Positions 48,385-62,200 of a DNA stretch of 64,000 nt are shown here, one piece after another; position 1 is the first letter of the stretch, and the number at the start of each line of letters is the position of its first letter. The DNA is taken from the NCBI RefSeq assembly GCF_963675165.1, contig NC_087382.1, positions 5,061,963-5,125,962 on the forward strand, given 5' to 3'. Source of the stretch: Halichondria panicea (Eukaryota > Porifera > Demospongiae > Suberitida > Halichondriidae). The translations under genes were made by a program, and so were the position numbers. The notes beneath the pieces are model-generated. The model ran no database searches, was not told the DNA's origin, and worked only from the letters and a program-made list of their open reading frames with translations.

Positions 48385-48865
48385 CACATGTTACCCAGTG
48401 AGTGGGCAGATCAAAGCAATCCAGTGCTCAGTATATGGCATATTGCACTGGAATATATGCACTTCCACTGTTGTAAATACAGTAGATTTCTTTAAGAGAT
48501 ATCCATTTGGGACTTATATGCCCCACCATCCCACTCAATAACTCATTTGGTCCCTTTTATAGGCTACTATTTTTATAACTACTAGCTATAGTGGGAAGAA
48601 AACCTAAAAATTTACTATGGAATTCAGCAAAACTAATGAATACACTAAATTCCTTCAAAACACATGTCTTTTATTACGATTTATATGACCAGTCAGACGA
48701 GTTTAACGTCATTGGGCAACAAGTTAGTTATTGCAGGCGCCCTCGTACAACATGCCATATATTGCACTGGATGACATAATGCCCTCGGGGCCTGCGGCCC
48801 TCGGGCATTATATTGCTCCAGTGCAATATATGGCATGTTGCACTCTGGCTGGGCAATAACTAATA
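48385..48865. repeat. Inverted-repeat element, TGGGCAGATC/ATATGGCAT family
   Basis: CAGTGAGTGGGCAGATC...ATATGGCATATTGCACTGG at the left and CCAGTGCAATATATGGCATG at the right are inverted arms. Near 48755-48830 a tight palindrome centres on CTCGGGGCCTGCGGCCCTCGGG; a similar GC-rich core is at 57627-57651. Same family as 180-440. Confidence 0.65.
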
Positions 48866-48961
48866 CATGTACTCAGTATGGCAGCTATGTATATACATCA
48901 ATAGAGTACATACATGTGGGCGTATTTTCGCGAGTACAATTAATTAACAAACTACGTGAGA

Positions 48962-50760
48962 TTGTAGCCTCCTTCGCAGCCTCTCCTTTTTCTGTTCTTT
49001 GTCACACGGTCAATAAGATAAAATACGGTAAGAATTGGAGGTACAAAGAAAGAAAGAACGAACCGTCCAAGAAAAAGGAGAGCCTGCCTCGCTAAGTCGC
49101 GCGCATAGGTAAATTGTTTGAGACTGTGGGACTGTAGGACAGTACATGTAAGTACCGTTACGTAGGTAGATCTGATGTCTGAACCATGCCAGTTGTACAT
49201 GGCACACAAGTAGATAGAGGTAGAGAGTGTCACACCGTGTACCAGAGGAACATAAGTTCTGTATGGTGGCAGAGCACCAGGAGACTTGTCAGGAGGTACG
49301 TACCTGTAGCTCAGTAGATGTTAGCTTTGTCTTCAGACTTGCTCTGCCCATAGATATGCTCTGCCTAACAGCTCATTTCTCGTTCTCATTTCTTCATTTC
49401 CTCATTTCCTATTTCTTATTTCCTCATTTCCTCATTTCTCATTCCCTGTTTTATAACAACCCGGCACAGTGGTGGCACAGTGAAAATGAGCGTGGGCTTT
49501 CAGTAGATGGGCGGAGCCTGACAGGCAACAAAGCCACAGGATGCCTACGCATTGCAGACTTACTTCATATGCAAGTACGTCTGTCTGGAGATATTATCAT
49601 AGACGATGGCTTTTAATAATACCTAGCATAGTGAAGTCTGAAGACTGAAGGTCTATCTTTGAGCCTATCCTCAAGCCTCAAATTGAGGCTTGAGTTATTT
49701 GAGCAGCAGTTTAGTCTAGAAACAGTGTATTTGAGAATGACATGACAATGTTGCAAGGTTGTGATCTCATGAGTACTGACAGAGTGAGACTAAACCATAC
49801 TAATTTGTGTGCATGAGACAGTTTTCACAGGGGCACGAGCACCAATGTCGAATTTTCCCTTAGCTCAATACAAGTACGTAATAGATGATCGATAGGGTCC
49901 TGTCAATTCCATAGTCGTGTAATCCTACTGTAGTAGTTTTAGAGGTTCTGCTCCTTTTGGAAACTTTCTGGCAGTAGAACCAGCTCTATAGTGGATACGG
50001 AAATAATACCTGCATATAAGCACTCAGGTCTACATTGTCTGCTGTAATTTGAAACACTCGACTAGGTCAAACGTGAGGTCTTGAGAGTGGGAGCACATTG
50101 AGTTTGATAAGGCGAGTCTTGTAGTCTGTAGTTCTGCTGTACGTAGTTCTACTGTAATTATCCGAGGATAAAATTGGTTGCCCTTGCCCTTCTAGTTTGG
50201 ATAGTGTGATTGTGCCAGGGCAATCTTCTTCTTCTTGACTTGGACTAAAACATTCCTTCTGATGACATGAAGGGAACTGTAGGATTTTTCAATTTTGGCA
50301 TGTCAGAAGTATTGCTGTGAGTTGTCCAGGATCTGGGATAGGTTCCTTCTTTGCCCAGGTCCTTTTGACAAGGGCTATTATCAGATACAGTAGTACTCTA
50401 GCCTTTCATGCTTCATCTTGTAGAGCTAACTTCTACATACTGTGTTCTGTAGCTTCACACACTGCTTTGCCTCTAGTTCCTGGTAAATACGCTCCAAGTA
50501 CTGTGTCACAGTGTGTGGGAGGACAGATATTGCGGTTTACTCTTGCCCACGCTCAATTAAATTTGGCTACGTCAGTAGCAGATCACAAGACTTAGCGGGG
50601 CAGGCCTTCCTTTTTCTTAGTGGCTTCCTTTTTTCTTTCTTTGCTCCTCCAATTCCCGTATGGTGTTAACATTGTGACTATAAACAACAGAAACAAAATT
50701 GTAACTGAAAAAAGGCCTGCGAAGGAGGCTAGTGAGATTGTAAGCTAGAGCTAAGATTTT
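48962..50760. repeat. Paired GCCTCCTTCGCAG elements; no gene otherwise
   Basis: TAGCCTCCTTCGCAGCCTCTCC at 48964 and GGCCTGCGAAGGAGGCTAG at about 50716 are inverted, and each sits in a roughly 130-160-bp foldback unit (48964-49093; 50594-50734). The sequence between contains T-rich stretches (TTTCTCATTTCCTCATTTCC near 49390) but no gene I can support. Confidence 0.5.
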
Positions 50761-50972
50761 AGGCTAACAATAATACAGTCTTAACTATTATCGTGGAAAA
50801 AACAGTTACTATTTTAGAACAGTTATATATAATTATATATACATTATATAATTATAGTGTTAACATTGTCCACTATATTTATGTAAGGACAGACAAACAC
50901 AGAGAGTGGCTTTTACTCCCTATATACTTCAACATCATCATATCAAACTACGTATCATCCCGGACCGTAGAA

Positions 50973-52233
50973 ATGGCTACCGCTAACCAAGATCCCAGTG
51001 ATAAGTCAACACAATACAACACTTGCAAGGAGAAAGTGAAGACTTTTGTGGAAGAATGGAGTAATAACTTCAAGATGTGCTACTGTCCCTGTAAGATCAA
51101 TAAGTACGGGATGATGGACTCAGATGATACTGATAACGAGACACCGACGAGAGGTGACGATGAAGAAGACACACACAAGATGGAAGTGAGTAAAACAAGC
51201 TATATACTGTATCTATTATAAGCTACAATCATTGTACATTAACAACTGACATAATTATTTTAAGCAGCATACAGTTACACAAAGTAACCTTGAAGACAGC
51301 AGTACACACTCAGAAAGTGATGCTTCCATTACTCAAGACCCACCAGAGGAAGCCACCTTTGCTCCTACCGAACAACCTCCTTCACCTATTGAGGAACCAA
51401 AAGAAAGTGACCTTGAAGACAACAACACACACTCAGAAAGTGATGCTTCCATTACTCAAGACCCACCAGAGGAAGCCACCTTTGCTCCTGCCAAACAACC
51501 TCCTTCACCTATTGAGGAACCAAAAGAAAGTGACCTTGATGACAACAACACACACTCAGAAAGTGATGCTTCCATTACTCAAGACCCACCAGAGGAAGCC
51601 ACCTTTGCTCCTGCCAAACAACCTCCTTCACCTGTCGAGGAACCAAAAGGATTTTTTTCACAAACAGATCGGGTGTCATTCTCAGACCTTGCCCCACAAA
51701 CCACCTCTGGATTCGTGACAACAACACCTGGCTTTCAGTTTCAAGGAGCTGGAAAACAGCTGTTTGCTGTACGAAGTGCGGATTATGGTGAAACCAATCC
51801 TGAAGAAGAAATTGACATCAATTTCAAGCCTCTGGTCTCTCCCCCTAAAGTGGCTCCAACCAAGTCCTGGGATGATGAGGCTGGTACTTTGTTTACAAAT
51901 CGTGGGAAGTTGTTCCGATTCGATGACTCTATCAACCAGTGGAAGGAAAGGGGAGTGGGTGATATCAAGATTCTGCAGCATGCTGAAACAGGTCGTTGTC
52001 GTATTTTGATGAGAAGAGATCAGATATTGAAGATTTGTTGCAATCATAACATCACTGCTGAGATGACACTGTTGCCGGGAAACACTGACAAGTCGTGGGT
52101 ATGGTTTACGCAATCAGATTTCACCGATGAAGAGCCTAAGAAAGAGAAGTTAGCTGTTCGATTCAAGCATGTCGAAACAGCTAGAGAGTTTAAAGAAGTA
52201 TTTGAACAATGTGTTAAGAGAGATACTGAATAA
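50973..52233 (+). CDS. Ran-binding-domain protein with acidic repeats (392 aa)
   Basis: Two exons: 50973-51185 and about 51268-52233 (phase 0). The C-terminal ~120 residues form a RanBD: LFRFDDSINQWKERGVGDIK, RCRILMRRDQILKICCNH, DKSWVWFTQSDFTDE and LAVRFKHVETAREFKE, as in RanBP1/RanBP2. It should bind Ran-GTP and assist nuclear transport. The middle holds three exact-length 41-residue repeats (SESDASITQDPPEEATFAP), encoded by 123-bp DNA repeats. A short TTTPGFQF before the RanBD recalls FG-type linkers in RanBP2. Too short for RanBP2; a RanBP1- or RanBP3-like role is possible. No frame breaks, unlike several neighbours. Confidence 0.88.
51286..51650. repeat. 123-bp coding tandem repeat, three units
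   Basis: Units start about 51286, 51409 and 51532 (TGCTTCCATTACTC at 51321, 51444 and 51567). They are nearly identical, so expansion is recent or homogenised. In the +1 frame they give a false Lys/Leu-rich ORF. Confidence 0.95.
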
Positions 52234-52394
52234 AACTCAGCGTAGCATTATAAACCAAAAAGAATTTTGAACTCTATAAATTGTTTCTGAGTAGTGCTAT
52301 GTTCCTATTTTGTGTAGACTCTATATCTTCAATTTGTATTTACCTTCTGAGAATTACAATGAGCGTTATTACCTATCATTTATGAGAAATTAGT

Positions 52395-53050
52395 GAGACG
52401 ATCTTTACTGCAAAGAAAAGGGTCAATCAGACAAGAATTGTAATGGAATTTAGTGGTTTATTAAATGGGGTTAACAGGGCGGAGCAGGTCAAAGGGGCTC
52501 GCACATGCGCAGCAATGGGCAGTCAGTTACCTCGTGGCTTGCGCTCACATGGGAACTTAGACACATGCGCAGTATCGTTACCTCGTGGCTTAACTCAGCA
52601 GCAACCAGGACGAGTGTGCTATCTCTTTCCCCAACCCATGAGCTCCCACCCATTAGCGCCACAGCTTGGCTCATCTCTTATGTTAATTTAGTTTACCTCT
52701 TATTTTTAATCTATTTTTCGTTAAACATCTTACTTTAATTTTCTCCAGTGCCCTTCCCTGGCGGAGGGAACTGTGACGGGGGCAGCTGGTTAGGCTTTCG
52801 CCTCGGCTCGTCTCAACTATTTCACCTGTAACTCAAACATTTATAGGCAGAGATCGGTTTGAACGCTAGGGCGGGCGTCTGCAGAGCCAGCTTGCTCCCA
52901 AAAACCAAACCATCGTGGCATTAGGTCATACTGGTTAGGACAGAACAGTATAGTGCTAGGGCTGTTGCAGAGTAAGCTGTTAATTTCGTGTCTGCTACCA
53001 AGTTAAAACAGGATCTTTACTGCAAATAAAAGGGTCAACCGACAAAGAAG
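52395..53050. repeat. Direct repeat pair about 610 bp apart
   Basis: GATCTTTACTGCAAAGAAAAGGGTCAA near 52399 recurs near 53011 as GATCTTTACTGCAAATAAAAGGGTCAA. Between them lies a sequence with two copies of CACATGCGCAG...GTTACCTCGTGGCTT (52502, 52562). It could be a small insertion or a tandem duplication; no coding. Confidence 0.55.
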
Positions 53051-53088
53051 CCACAAGTGTATGCAGAATATAGAAAAAAACTGATAGG

Positions 53089-54871
<1,783 letters not shown>

Positions 54872-55455
54872 AACTTATGTGTTTGTGTATGCGTATCTTT
54901 GTATGTGTATGTTGTATGTTTGTGTATTTTTATGAGCAAGAATGTACTGTATCGTACATATTCTATATACTGTAGGTTTTAATGTACTGACATGGTAAAC
55001 CTTGATAGATTAATATACTCAAGACATTGCCTTAAAATCTGCAAAACACTGAAACAGCTATATAGTTCTAACCTAGCCTTGTTCCCAGGCCGATTTTTCT
55101 CGAAGTTCTAACCACAATCTTCCCCTTATTTCAATAGTTCTGCAAGCTGTTTCAGTGTTTTTCATAGTCATGTGAACAGGCACATGTAATACACTACATC
55201 AGATGAATTCATGACAACACAAACAAACTTTTTATAAAACAAAAAAACAAGTTAGTTCTGAGTGGCAAATTGAACTCTATGAAATTGTCCAGCAACAAAC
55301 GATCCTTGCAACACCATCATAAAAAAACTGCATGTCACTATTCCATCTCCGTTAATCAGTTTAGCTTTTGAAGCACGAGAGGGGAACACATACATGGGTG
55401 GTCTACTAGGAGACGTGGTCTTGTCATCGGCAACAGGACAATCCCACCTGCCAGG

Positions 55456-56581
55456 TCATAGTGTTTCCACAGTGAACTCCCAATAGCTCCAGGATTCGTC
55501 CCAACCATCCTCCTCCGATGGTTTCAATGCTGTGACGGCTGAAGAGTAGTCCCATAGCTCTGGTTTGAGGGCGAGTCTTGCTTCCCAGGCTGGGTCACCG
55601 TAAAATACCGTAGTGTCCTCGTCGTAACTCAGTCCAGACAAATCATGTGAGTGTGTATTGTCAATATTCTCAGCTCCAAATTTCTTCTTGTAGACATCTT
55701 CGTGTTTCTCGATGACAGGCTTAGGTGTTTTGAGAGACTCCAGTTTTGCTAGGAGAGACTGCTGGTTGGCAAAGTAGGCTTCGGCAAAAGTCATTTTCCC
55801 TGGGTTGTTGATAAAGTATTTGTGCACTCCCCATCCACCATAGCCGTACCAGGTTGGGACCACGTATCCCACCATCTGCGAAAAACCAGCGGAATGCATC
55901 CAGGCTAGAGCCATCGAATCCCTGTCACGAATATACCCCATCAAACAATTCCCAGCAGCACTCAGCACCTTAGGTGTGTTGTGTTGGCGACTAAGTTTGT
56001 GAAGCCGACCATCCAGGGATTGACCGTGTATGTACCCATCAATACAGGATAGTTTTCCACTGCTGAAGCAATACCCTAAATTCAGTACACTTTCTGTTGC
56101 ATGTGCACTCGTGATAATCATATCCACTCCTTTCTCTTCCGAATGTGCTGCTCCAATTTCGAGGATGAATGATTCGGTCACATCCGCAGGGCATGATTTT
56201 TGTGCCACTTCTCCATTTGCTGTCTTTCTCCAAGCCACGGTCTGCTCAATCTCTGAATACGAAACACCAAAACTAAACTTGTCCAAAGGTATCGGGCAAT
56301 TTCCAGTCACTCTGTTGATTGTCAATGGCTCCTGTTGTAGTATACACAGGCAGTCGTCCTCTTCCCATCCGGTGAGCACACCCCATACGGTATCGGTGTA
56401 AGGTGTTGTGTGGTCTATCCCTCGTGTCAACTTGTGAATGTCCTGAACAACTTTCTTGTTGCACTCGGAATGGTGTGCAAGAAAGCATGTGTATGTCGGC
56501 TTTAGCTTCGACAGTTGTGGTAAAGCTGAGAATAGATCTCCATCAACATAGATGACTTCTTTGACTCTATCAGGCCATTTT
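55456..56581 (-). CDS. Bacterial-type clan-CD-like peptidase ORF (~375 codons, 5' incomplete)
   Basis: Single uninterrupted frame, no introns. Recognised pieces: YVDGDLFSALPQLSKLKPTY, YTDTVWGVLTGWEEDD, ITSAHATES, AAGNCLMGYI, YVVPTWYGYGGWGVHKYF, FAEAYFANQQSLL and VFYGDPAWEARL. These recall a protein group I know from planctomycete-type bacteria; SxHA and GNCL could be the His and Cys of a caspase/gingipain-like dyad (recollection plus inference). No ATG occurs in the N-terminal part: the frame opens after TGA near 56590, or could be entered by splicing at GATAGAG near 56565. It overlaps the N-terminus of the opposite-strand HELQ-like relic. Either transferred from bacteria or contamination-derived; function unknown. 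Confidence 0.5.
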
Positions 56582-56627
56582 GATTGAGGAGGATGACGTC
56601 ACGAGCAAGAATAATCCCTCTAGCAAT

Positions 56628-57408
56628 ATGGTTACACTGGATGTGAATGAAGAGAACGTAGTTACTGACAAGATGCTAGACGATGTTTTGTTTGGTTCAG
56701 AGCCAGCTGTTGTTGAATCGTGTTGTCAGTCAGAGCATCAGAGTGTATTGACCCCAGTACTGCAAAGCTCTCCTATTTCTTGTCCTCCTCAGGGAAACAG
56801 TACAACAAAGAAATTAATTAATGAAACTATTGAGGATATTTTATTTGGACTATGCCCTGAGGATCTTAATTTCTCTCGAAACACCTCTAATATATCAGAG
56901 TGCGCTAGGACCCTAGCAGCTGGCACTGAAGACGAAGGATTAAATAAGTCTGCTGATGGTATTACAAGAACTAAAGAAGTTCAGTTTATTAAAAGCAGTG
57001 CGCTATTGAGTAATAAGGCAATGGAAGTGAACACAACTAGTGACCGTGGGACGTTTTATGGCCTCCCTCTACAAGTGAAAGAGTGTTATGAAGAATTCAG
57101 AATTCAGAGGAATAAAACAGCTCTATGGTGTGACATGTTACTAGTTAATTATTCAGATTTGGATTTGGAATTCAGCAGTTTCTTTAAACTGTGTCCCCCC
57201 ATACATTGTACACACACACACACGTGCAGATTGGCAGCATTGTTGTCTGAGTCTACCTAGTGTGAGTACTGGAGGCAACCTCATCTACTCCCTGCCCACC
57301 AGTGGAGGCAAGACCCTCGTCGCTGAGATCATCATTCTCAGGCACCTGCTCATACACTGCAAGGACGTGCTCCTTATTCTACCCTTTGTATCCGTCGTGC
57401 AAGAGAAG
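56628..57408 (+). pseudogene. Truncated HELQ-like helicase
   Basis: HELQ is a superfamily 2 DNA-repair helicase. Exon 1 (56628-57127) encodes an acidic N-terminus with two similar motifs (DDVLFGSE, EDILFGLCPED) leading to FYGLPLQVKECYEEFR. Exon 2 (57230-57408) continues [20 protein letters not shown] with Walker [13 protein letters not shown] and [11 protein letters not shown]. The frame is broken just before the intron by a 7-bp tandem duplication AATTCAG (57094-57107); without it the junction would read LYDWQ as in the family. No later exons (DEAH box, motifs IV-VI) follow before the SLC4 duplication at 58005, so about three quarters of the gene is missing. Confidence 0.75.
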
Positions 57409-58004
57409 GTAATGAAACTGGTGTATATGTTTTCCTCTGTCTTATCAGATCAAGCCGTGAACTGAGGCAAAAAACGTTTTTCATGCGTCTGGTGCATTCC
57501 ACAGCCACCACAAGTAGCTGAAACTAGTTGTCCTATAAAAGGAGTGATGTGTACACAAAAAGGAATGCACAAGGAATGCAGTTTTTACACAGCTCAGATA
57601 TAATAATTGGCTCAGTAGTGCACATGCCCTCGAGGCCTGCGGCCCTCGGGCCTAAAGTCACTATAATTATTACTGGAGATTGCAGAATCTTTGCAACACA
57701 TGAATAGAAGTGTGTAGCACTGTGGTTCCTTATATGGGGAATGCTTATACATTTAAGTAGTAAAACAGACCACAGTGTGTACACAAAATCCATATAAGGA
57801 ACGCGTAATGCTCTACGCTTTTACTGGGGTGTTGCAAAGATTCTGCAAACTCCAGTATATACTGAGCCAATATATCCCATGTGGCACTCGTGCATGTATC
57901 ACAACTATATAACATGTGGCACTTAATATAAAATAACTTACTATATATAGGCTAAAAGCATGCATGCATTATATAATTAATTTGGCCACGTAATATATTG
58001 CATG
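57409..58004. other. Intergenic, repeat fragments
   Basis: Contains an inverted pair around CTCGAGGCCTGCGGCCCTCGGG (57629-57650) and two opposed copies of TGCAGAATCTTTGCAACA (57673 and 57830), so probably a roughly 300-bp foldback element. No gene. Confidence 0.45.
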
Positions 58005-59235
58005 CAATGTGTCTTTCGCTATAATTATAATTATAATTATATGGACCTATAATTTTCGTGGAGGATTGCTAATTCCCACGACAAAATACCCCTCAATTAA
58101 AACTATAATTATGTGCTTCGGCTATTGAATATTATGCGATATATTATTGTATCATGAATATCGATCGATCATGCAGTGGCACTGCAACAAATTGCTCTAG
58201 TATAATTATAGTGGATAGATATTATTGGAAATACATAGCAAGAGCTCATCATGCATGCAACTAGCTCGATCAGAACGCCCTCCTAGCTCATCACTCTTCC
58301 CCACTTGACTCCCTTTATAATACCTAACTTGTGTATTACGATATTACTATAATTATACAACACAAAAGCACAAAAAGAAAATCAAGGCCATGAAATACAC
58401 GTTCCATGAACTGATAGGACTTGTACACACACACACACACATGTCTATTAAAGGTCAGTTGATAAGGGAGCTAATAAGGGACGTGGGCCTCAAACTCTCC
58501 AAACTCCTCCTCCCTGTGTCCGGTGTGGTCCTCTGGGAAGTCCTCCTCACTGTCCAGCTGTGGGTGTGTGGGCGTGAGGAAAGGTATTATAACCCACGCA
58601 TGCATAATGTATAATGTTCAAAGGAAAAACATGCACTTATATATATAGTTAGTAAATAAGCTACCATATTACACATAAGTACAATGTCCTTCACAAAATC
58701 AGAAGTACTCAACCAAATGCAAAAATCATACAGAGCTATAGATCTATAGTCTTATAATTATTATCTATAGAGCCACCTATACACTGTACACCCCCAAAAT
58801 CTCACATATAGTGGGGTTGAGACCACTCCCACCTTCCTGGCACACTCACCGCCTCTATCTCGTCATGAGAGTAGAAGTATCTGTCGAGGACCCACTTGAG
58901 TGGGAGGAGGGCGATGATGATGACAGGATACAGCATACCAGCCGGGGAGTTCTTGACCCCGAACAGAGAAGCCACACACACTATCTGGACTATTGTGTAC
59001 AAGTGCATCTTCCATGTACGAACCTACAATGAGGGGCGGGGGGAAGATACAAGTTACAAGTGTAGCACAAAATTTATATACACAATGTACACAATTATAT
59101 TATCTGATAAGCAAGGCAGCGCGCTACTGAATGATATACTCGAGATCAAGATTGCCTTTCATATTGCCAACAAGTGCATACGTACGTGGCTTAAATTCAT
59201 GTATTATTTTTCTTTGCAAACACTGTACATGTACT
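58005..59235. repeat. SLC4 3'-end duplication, gene-linked copy
   Basis: Direct repeat partner of 46920-48390. It lacks the TA MITE found in the other copy. It contains the last two coding exons of the SLC4 gene and about 450 bp beyond the stop. Confidence 0.9.
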
Positions 59236-62200
59236 GGATGTCAAAGTGTTCTGTTTAGAAGCTCTTGATCTCTTGAATAAATTAAAGTCCTACATGCATG
59301 GGCTTAATCCAGAGGAGGTACGACACGCGTGCCTCGATTAGGCTAATTACCTCTGCAATAACGTTGAACGTGGGCGTAACCACGCCTTGATTATCCGCCC
59401 ACGCTCCACGTTATTGCAGAGGCTATTAGCCTAATCGAGGCACGCGTGTTGTACCTCCTCTGGGCTGGATAATCTTGTGTGTGGTTATAATAATTATTAT
59501 TCTCGAATAGAGTTGTCTACAAAATATTACGTACTAATACAAGGGCATATTATTCTACGTATGCCAGGGCATGCAACAGCGAAACATACATGTACATTCA
59601 AAGTTTTTTTAGCACTTTATTTTTTCCAACTACCCTAACCACATTCATCCGCCCATGCACGGTTTGAATTTTGATTGCTACGTGTATTGAATAGTCTCTT
59701 GCCTGGCCTCTCTTCTTGCATACGCCCTTGCTAATGCGATGCACACATGCATCTCCTTTTAACAGGAAAGCTTACATGTACCACGTACATATTTTTGTAT
59801 AGTCTTTAATTCGTACGTACCTAGAGTTAAAACAACTAATTTACAGTTAGAGAGCCTAAGGCACTATAATAATTATTGTAACTACACGTATATATACCAA
59901 GGTTTCTCACCTTCCTGACGTAGTGGACGTTGGGATGGTGTTTAGGCGGTGTGAAGAGGAGGAGAACCCTCTTCACCAGCTGCACTCCATTCAGGGATGC
60001 GTAGGAAAGGTAGAAGAGTACACCCAGTGTCACTGATATGGGGACCAGGTCCAGCACCATGTAGGCCAGGGGGGTCAAAACTGCATGCATGAGGGGGTAG
60101 GGAATGCATGGTGCAATGTACATGTACGTAATTACAGCACTGTGCCATGCATGGCATCCAGGTGAGCATAGACAATCAAAGTAAATGAAAGCACCGCAGG
60201 TGCTGATGCCTCGGTGGATGAGTAAAGCTACATAACATAAAGCCTACTAGCTATAATGATAATCATAAAACGAACTGAAGTCCTTCAAATTATCATCCCC
60301 ACGTCACCTCTTTTTTTTAAGCCATGCACTTACTTATCATAAAATGCACAATTAAAGTGGTCATTCTCTGCTCCCTGATGTAGAGCAGCTTTGGTTTCTC
60401 TCCTGGTGGGTTCTTGGTTGAGTAGACACTGAGTGCTTGAAGGTGCTGGATGGATCTGATTGGGGCTCCACACGTCCAGGGTATGCCAAGCATACCACAC
60501 ACACCTGTGAGGGGGGGAGCAATTATACATATGAAACTACGTATTTCCAATAAGCTTGGCTTTACATGTGCATGCTGTTGCTATATGGTGTTGTACATAC
60601 CTGTCAAAATGGCCACAATAAAGAGGTCAAAATGGTAGCCTACACTCTTCCGAAGTTTGAAATCTGGTCGACTCATTAGGATCATTGTCAGTTGGTTCTC
60701 AATGAAGATCAGTGTGCACAGCTAATATATGCGTGTGTGTGTGGGCGTACGTACGTACACTGCCAGTAAAAGTAATGAACAGGCCAGCCTTCAAATAGAA
60801 TGTCTATGTACCAAACAAGTTTCAGTATGATAATCCTCGCTATATACACACACACGCGCCCACTCACTAATACAGCTGGTATTAAGGCTCCAAAGCCCTC
60901 GCCAATACTGAGTGCTCCGTTGAAAGGATTGATGAACCACCCCCTAGTGATGTTACTCGTGGCATAGTTGGATGGGACCACCAACACCTCCACGGCTATG
61001 AGATCTCTAAAGAGATAGGCCAATAGTACCATGAGGAGAATGGCCGTGAGCATACCAAAGTCACTCACTAGGCGACGCCCCTGCATGAGTGTGTGAGGGG
61101 AAGGGGGGGGGGGGAATATTGCACAATTCAAATGAAAATCGATATAGCTGAGTATATACAGTTACGATTGTACATGTACTATTACGATTACTCAGACTAC
61201 GCGTAGTAGCCGACGGAAGATTGGTTCAACTACAGGCAACATAGAAACACTGGCATCATCGATGGAGTATAAAATTGCACACTCTGAAAATGGACAGTAT
61301 ATCCGATAGTTTCTAAGGTTACACACACTACTGCACATCTCACCTGTTTTCCAAACAACTTGCTGTGTCTCAGCTTACGCATGAACAAAGCGATGAAGAA
61401 CGTGAACACACACAGTATAGTGGACCACAGCGCAGTGTTAGGCTGGTTACATATCCTGAAGTTGCGAGGTAGTTTAGGCGCCACTTCAGACCCGTTCATC
61501 ATCAGACTGACGGTGTAGTCGTCCGTCTGATTGAAGGTGCTGTTTAGAGTGTAGTTATCATTGTAGAGCGGCACGCAGGTGTTTGTGACTATCTTCCCAC
61601 ACGGGTAATTGATACCACACAGCGGGTTGCGTTCAAATATCTGTCAGTGCATGTGCATGTGTTCATTTTTAACAGTAAAAACAAAGCACTTATTGAGAGC
61701 ATAGATTACTGATCGAGAGACTTTTTTCATAATTATAATTATGAGTAATTATCATGCCTACAGTATTAATCGTATACAGATAAACATCACTTGTCACATG
61801 TGCACACTGTACAATTATGTCAATTATATGCAAAATAATGCACGTTAATATACGTAAGTCGATTAGTATACATACATGTACATATACGTACACACAACAC
61901 CGAGCCTCTCAACTCACAACTCACATGAATGATACTAAGACAGGCCTCGTAAATGAAGAAGAAGCAGATGATACCGGTAAAGATCTCCTCACTGAATCGA
62001 GTGAAGTACTTGACGAGAAACGAGATCTCAGAGAGAGCCGCCAACACGAGAAGTAACATCAACCACAGAGAGGTGATTGCTCGCCACTCAATGTACGAGA
62101 TCGAGAAGTAGTCCACTGCAAACTACAGGAATAGTGTTTTCAGTAATTCGATATTACGTATTATAATGGAAATTAATTATTATTAATTTCACTATAATGA

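Larger units (their letters stand above)
46920..48390. repeat. SLC4 3'-end duplication, distal copy
   Basis: Direct, nearly identical copy of about 58005-59235. It holds the last two SLC4 coding exons as 47967-47794 and 47497-47411 (minus strand), including an unchanged membrane-segment exon ([20 protein letters not shown]). No other SLC4 exons lie to its right, so it cannot make a transporter alone. Confidence 0.9.

Noticed and set aside
51290..51718. 142-codon Lys/Leu-rich ORF in a second frame
   Set aside because: Shadow of the RanBD gene; it is open only because the 123-bp repeat unit is a multiple of three.
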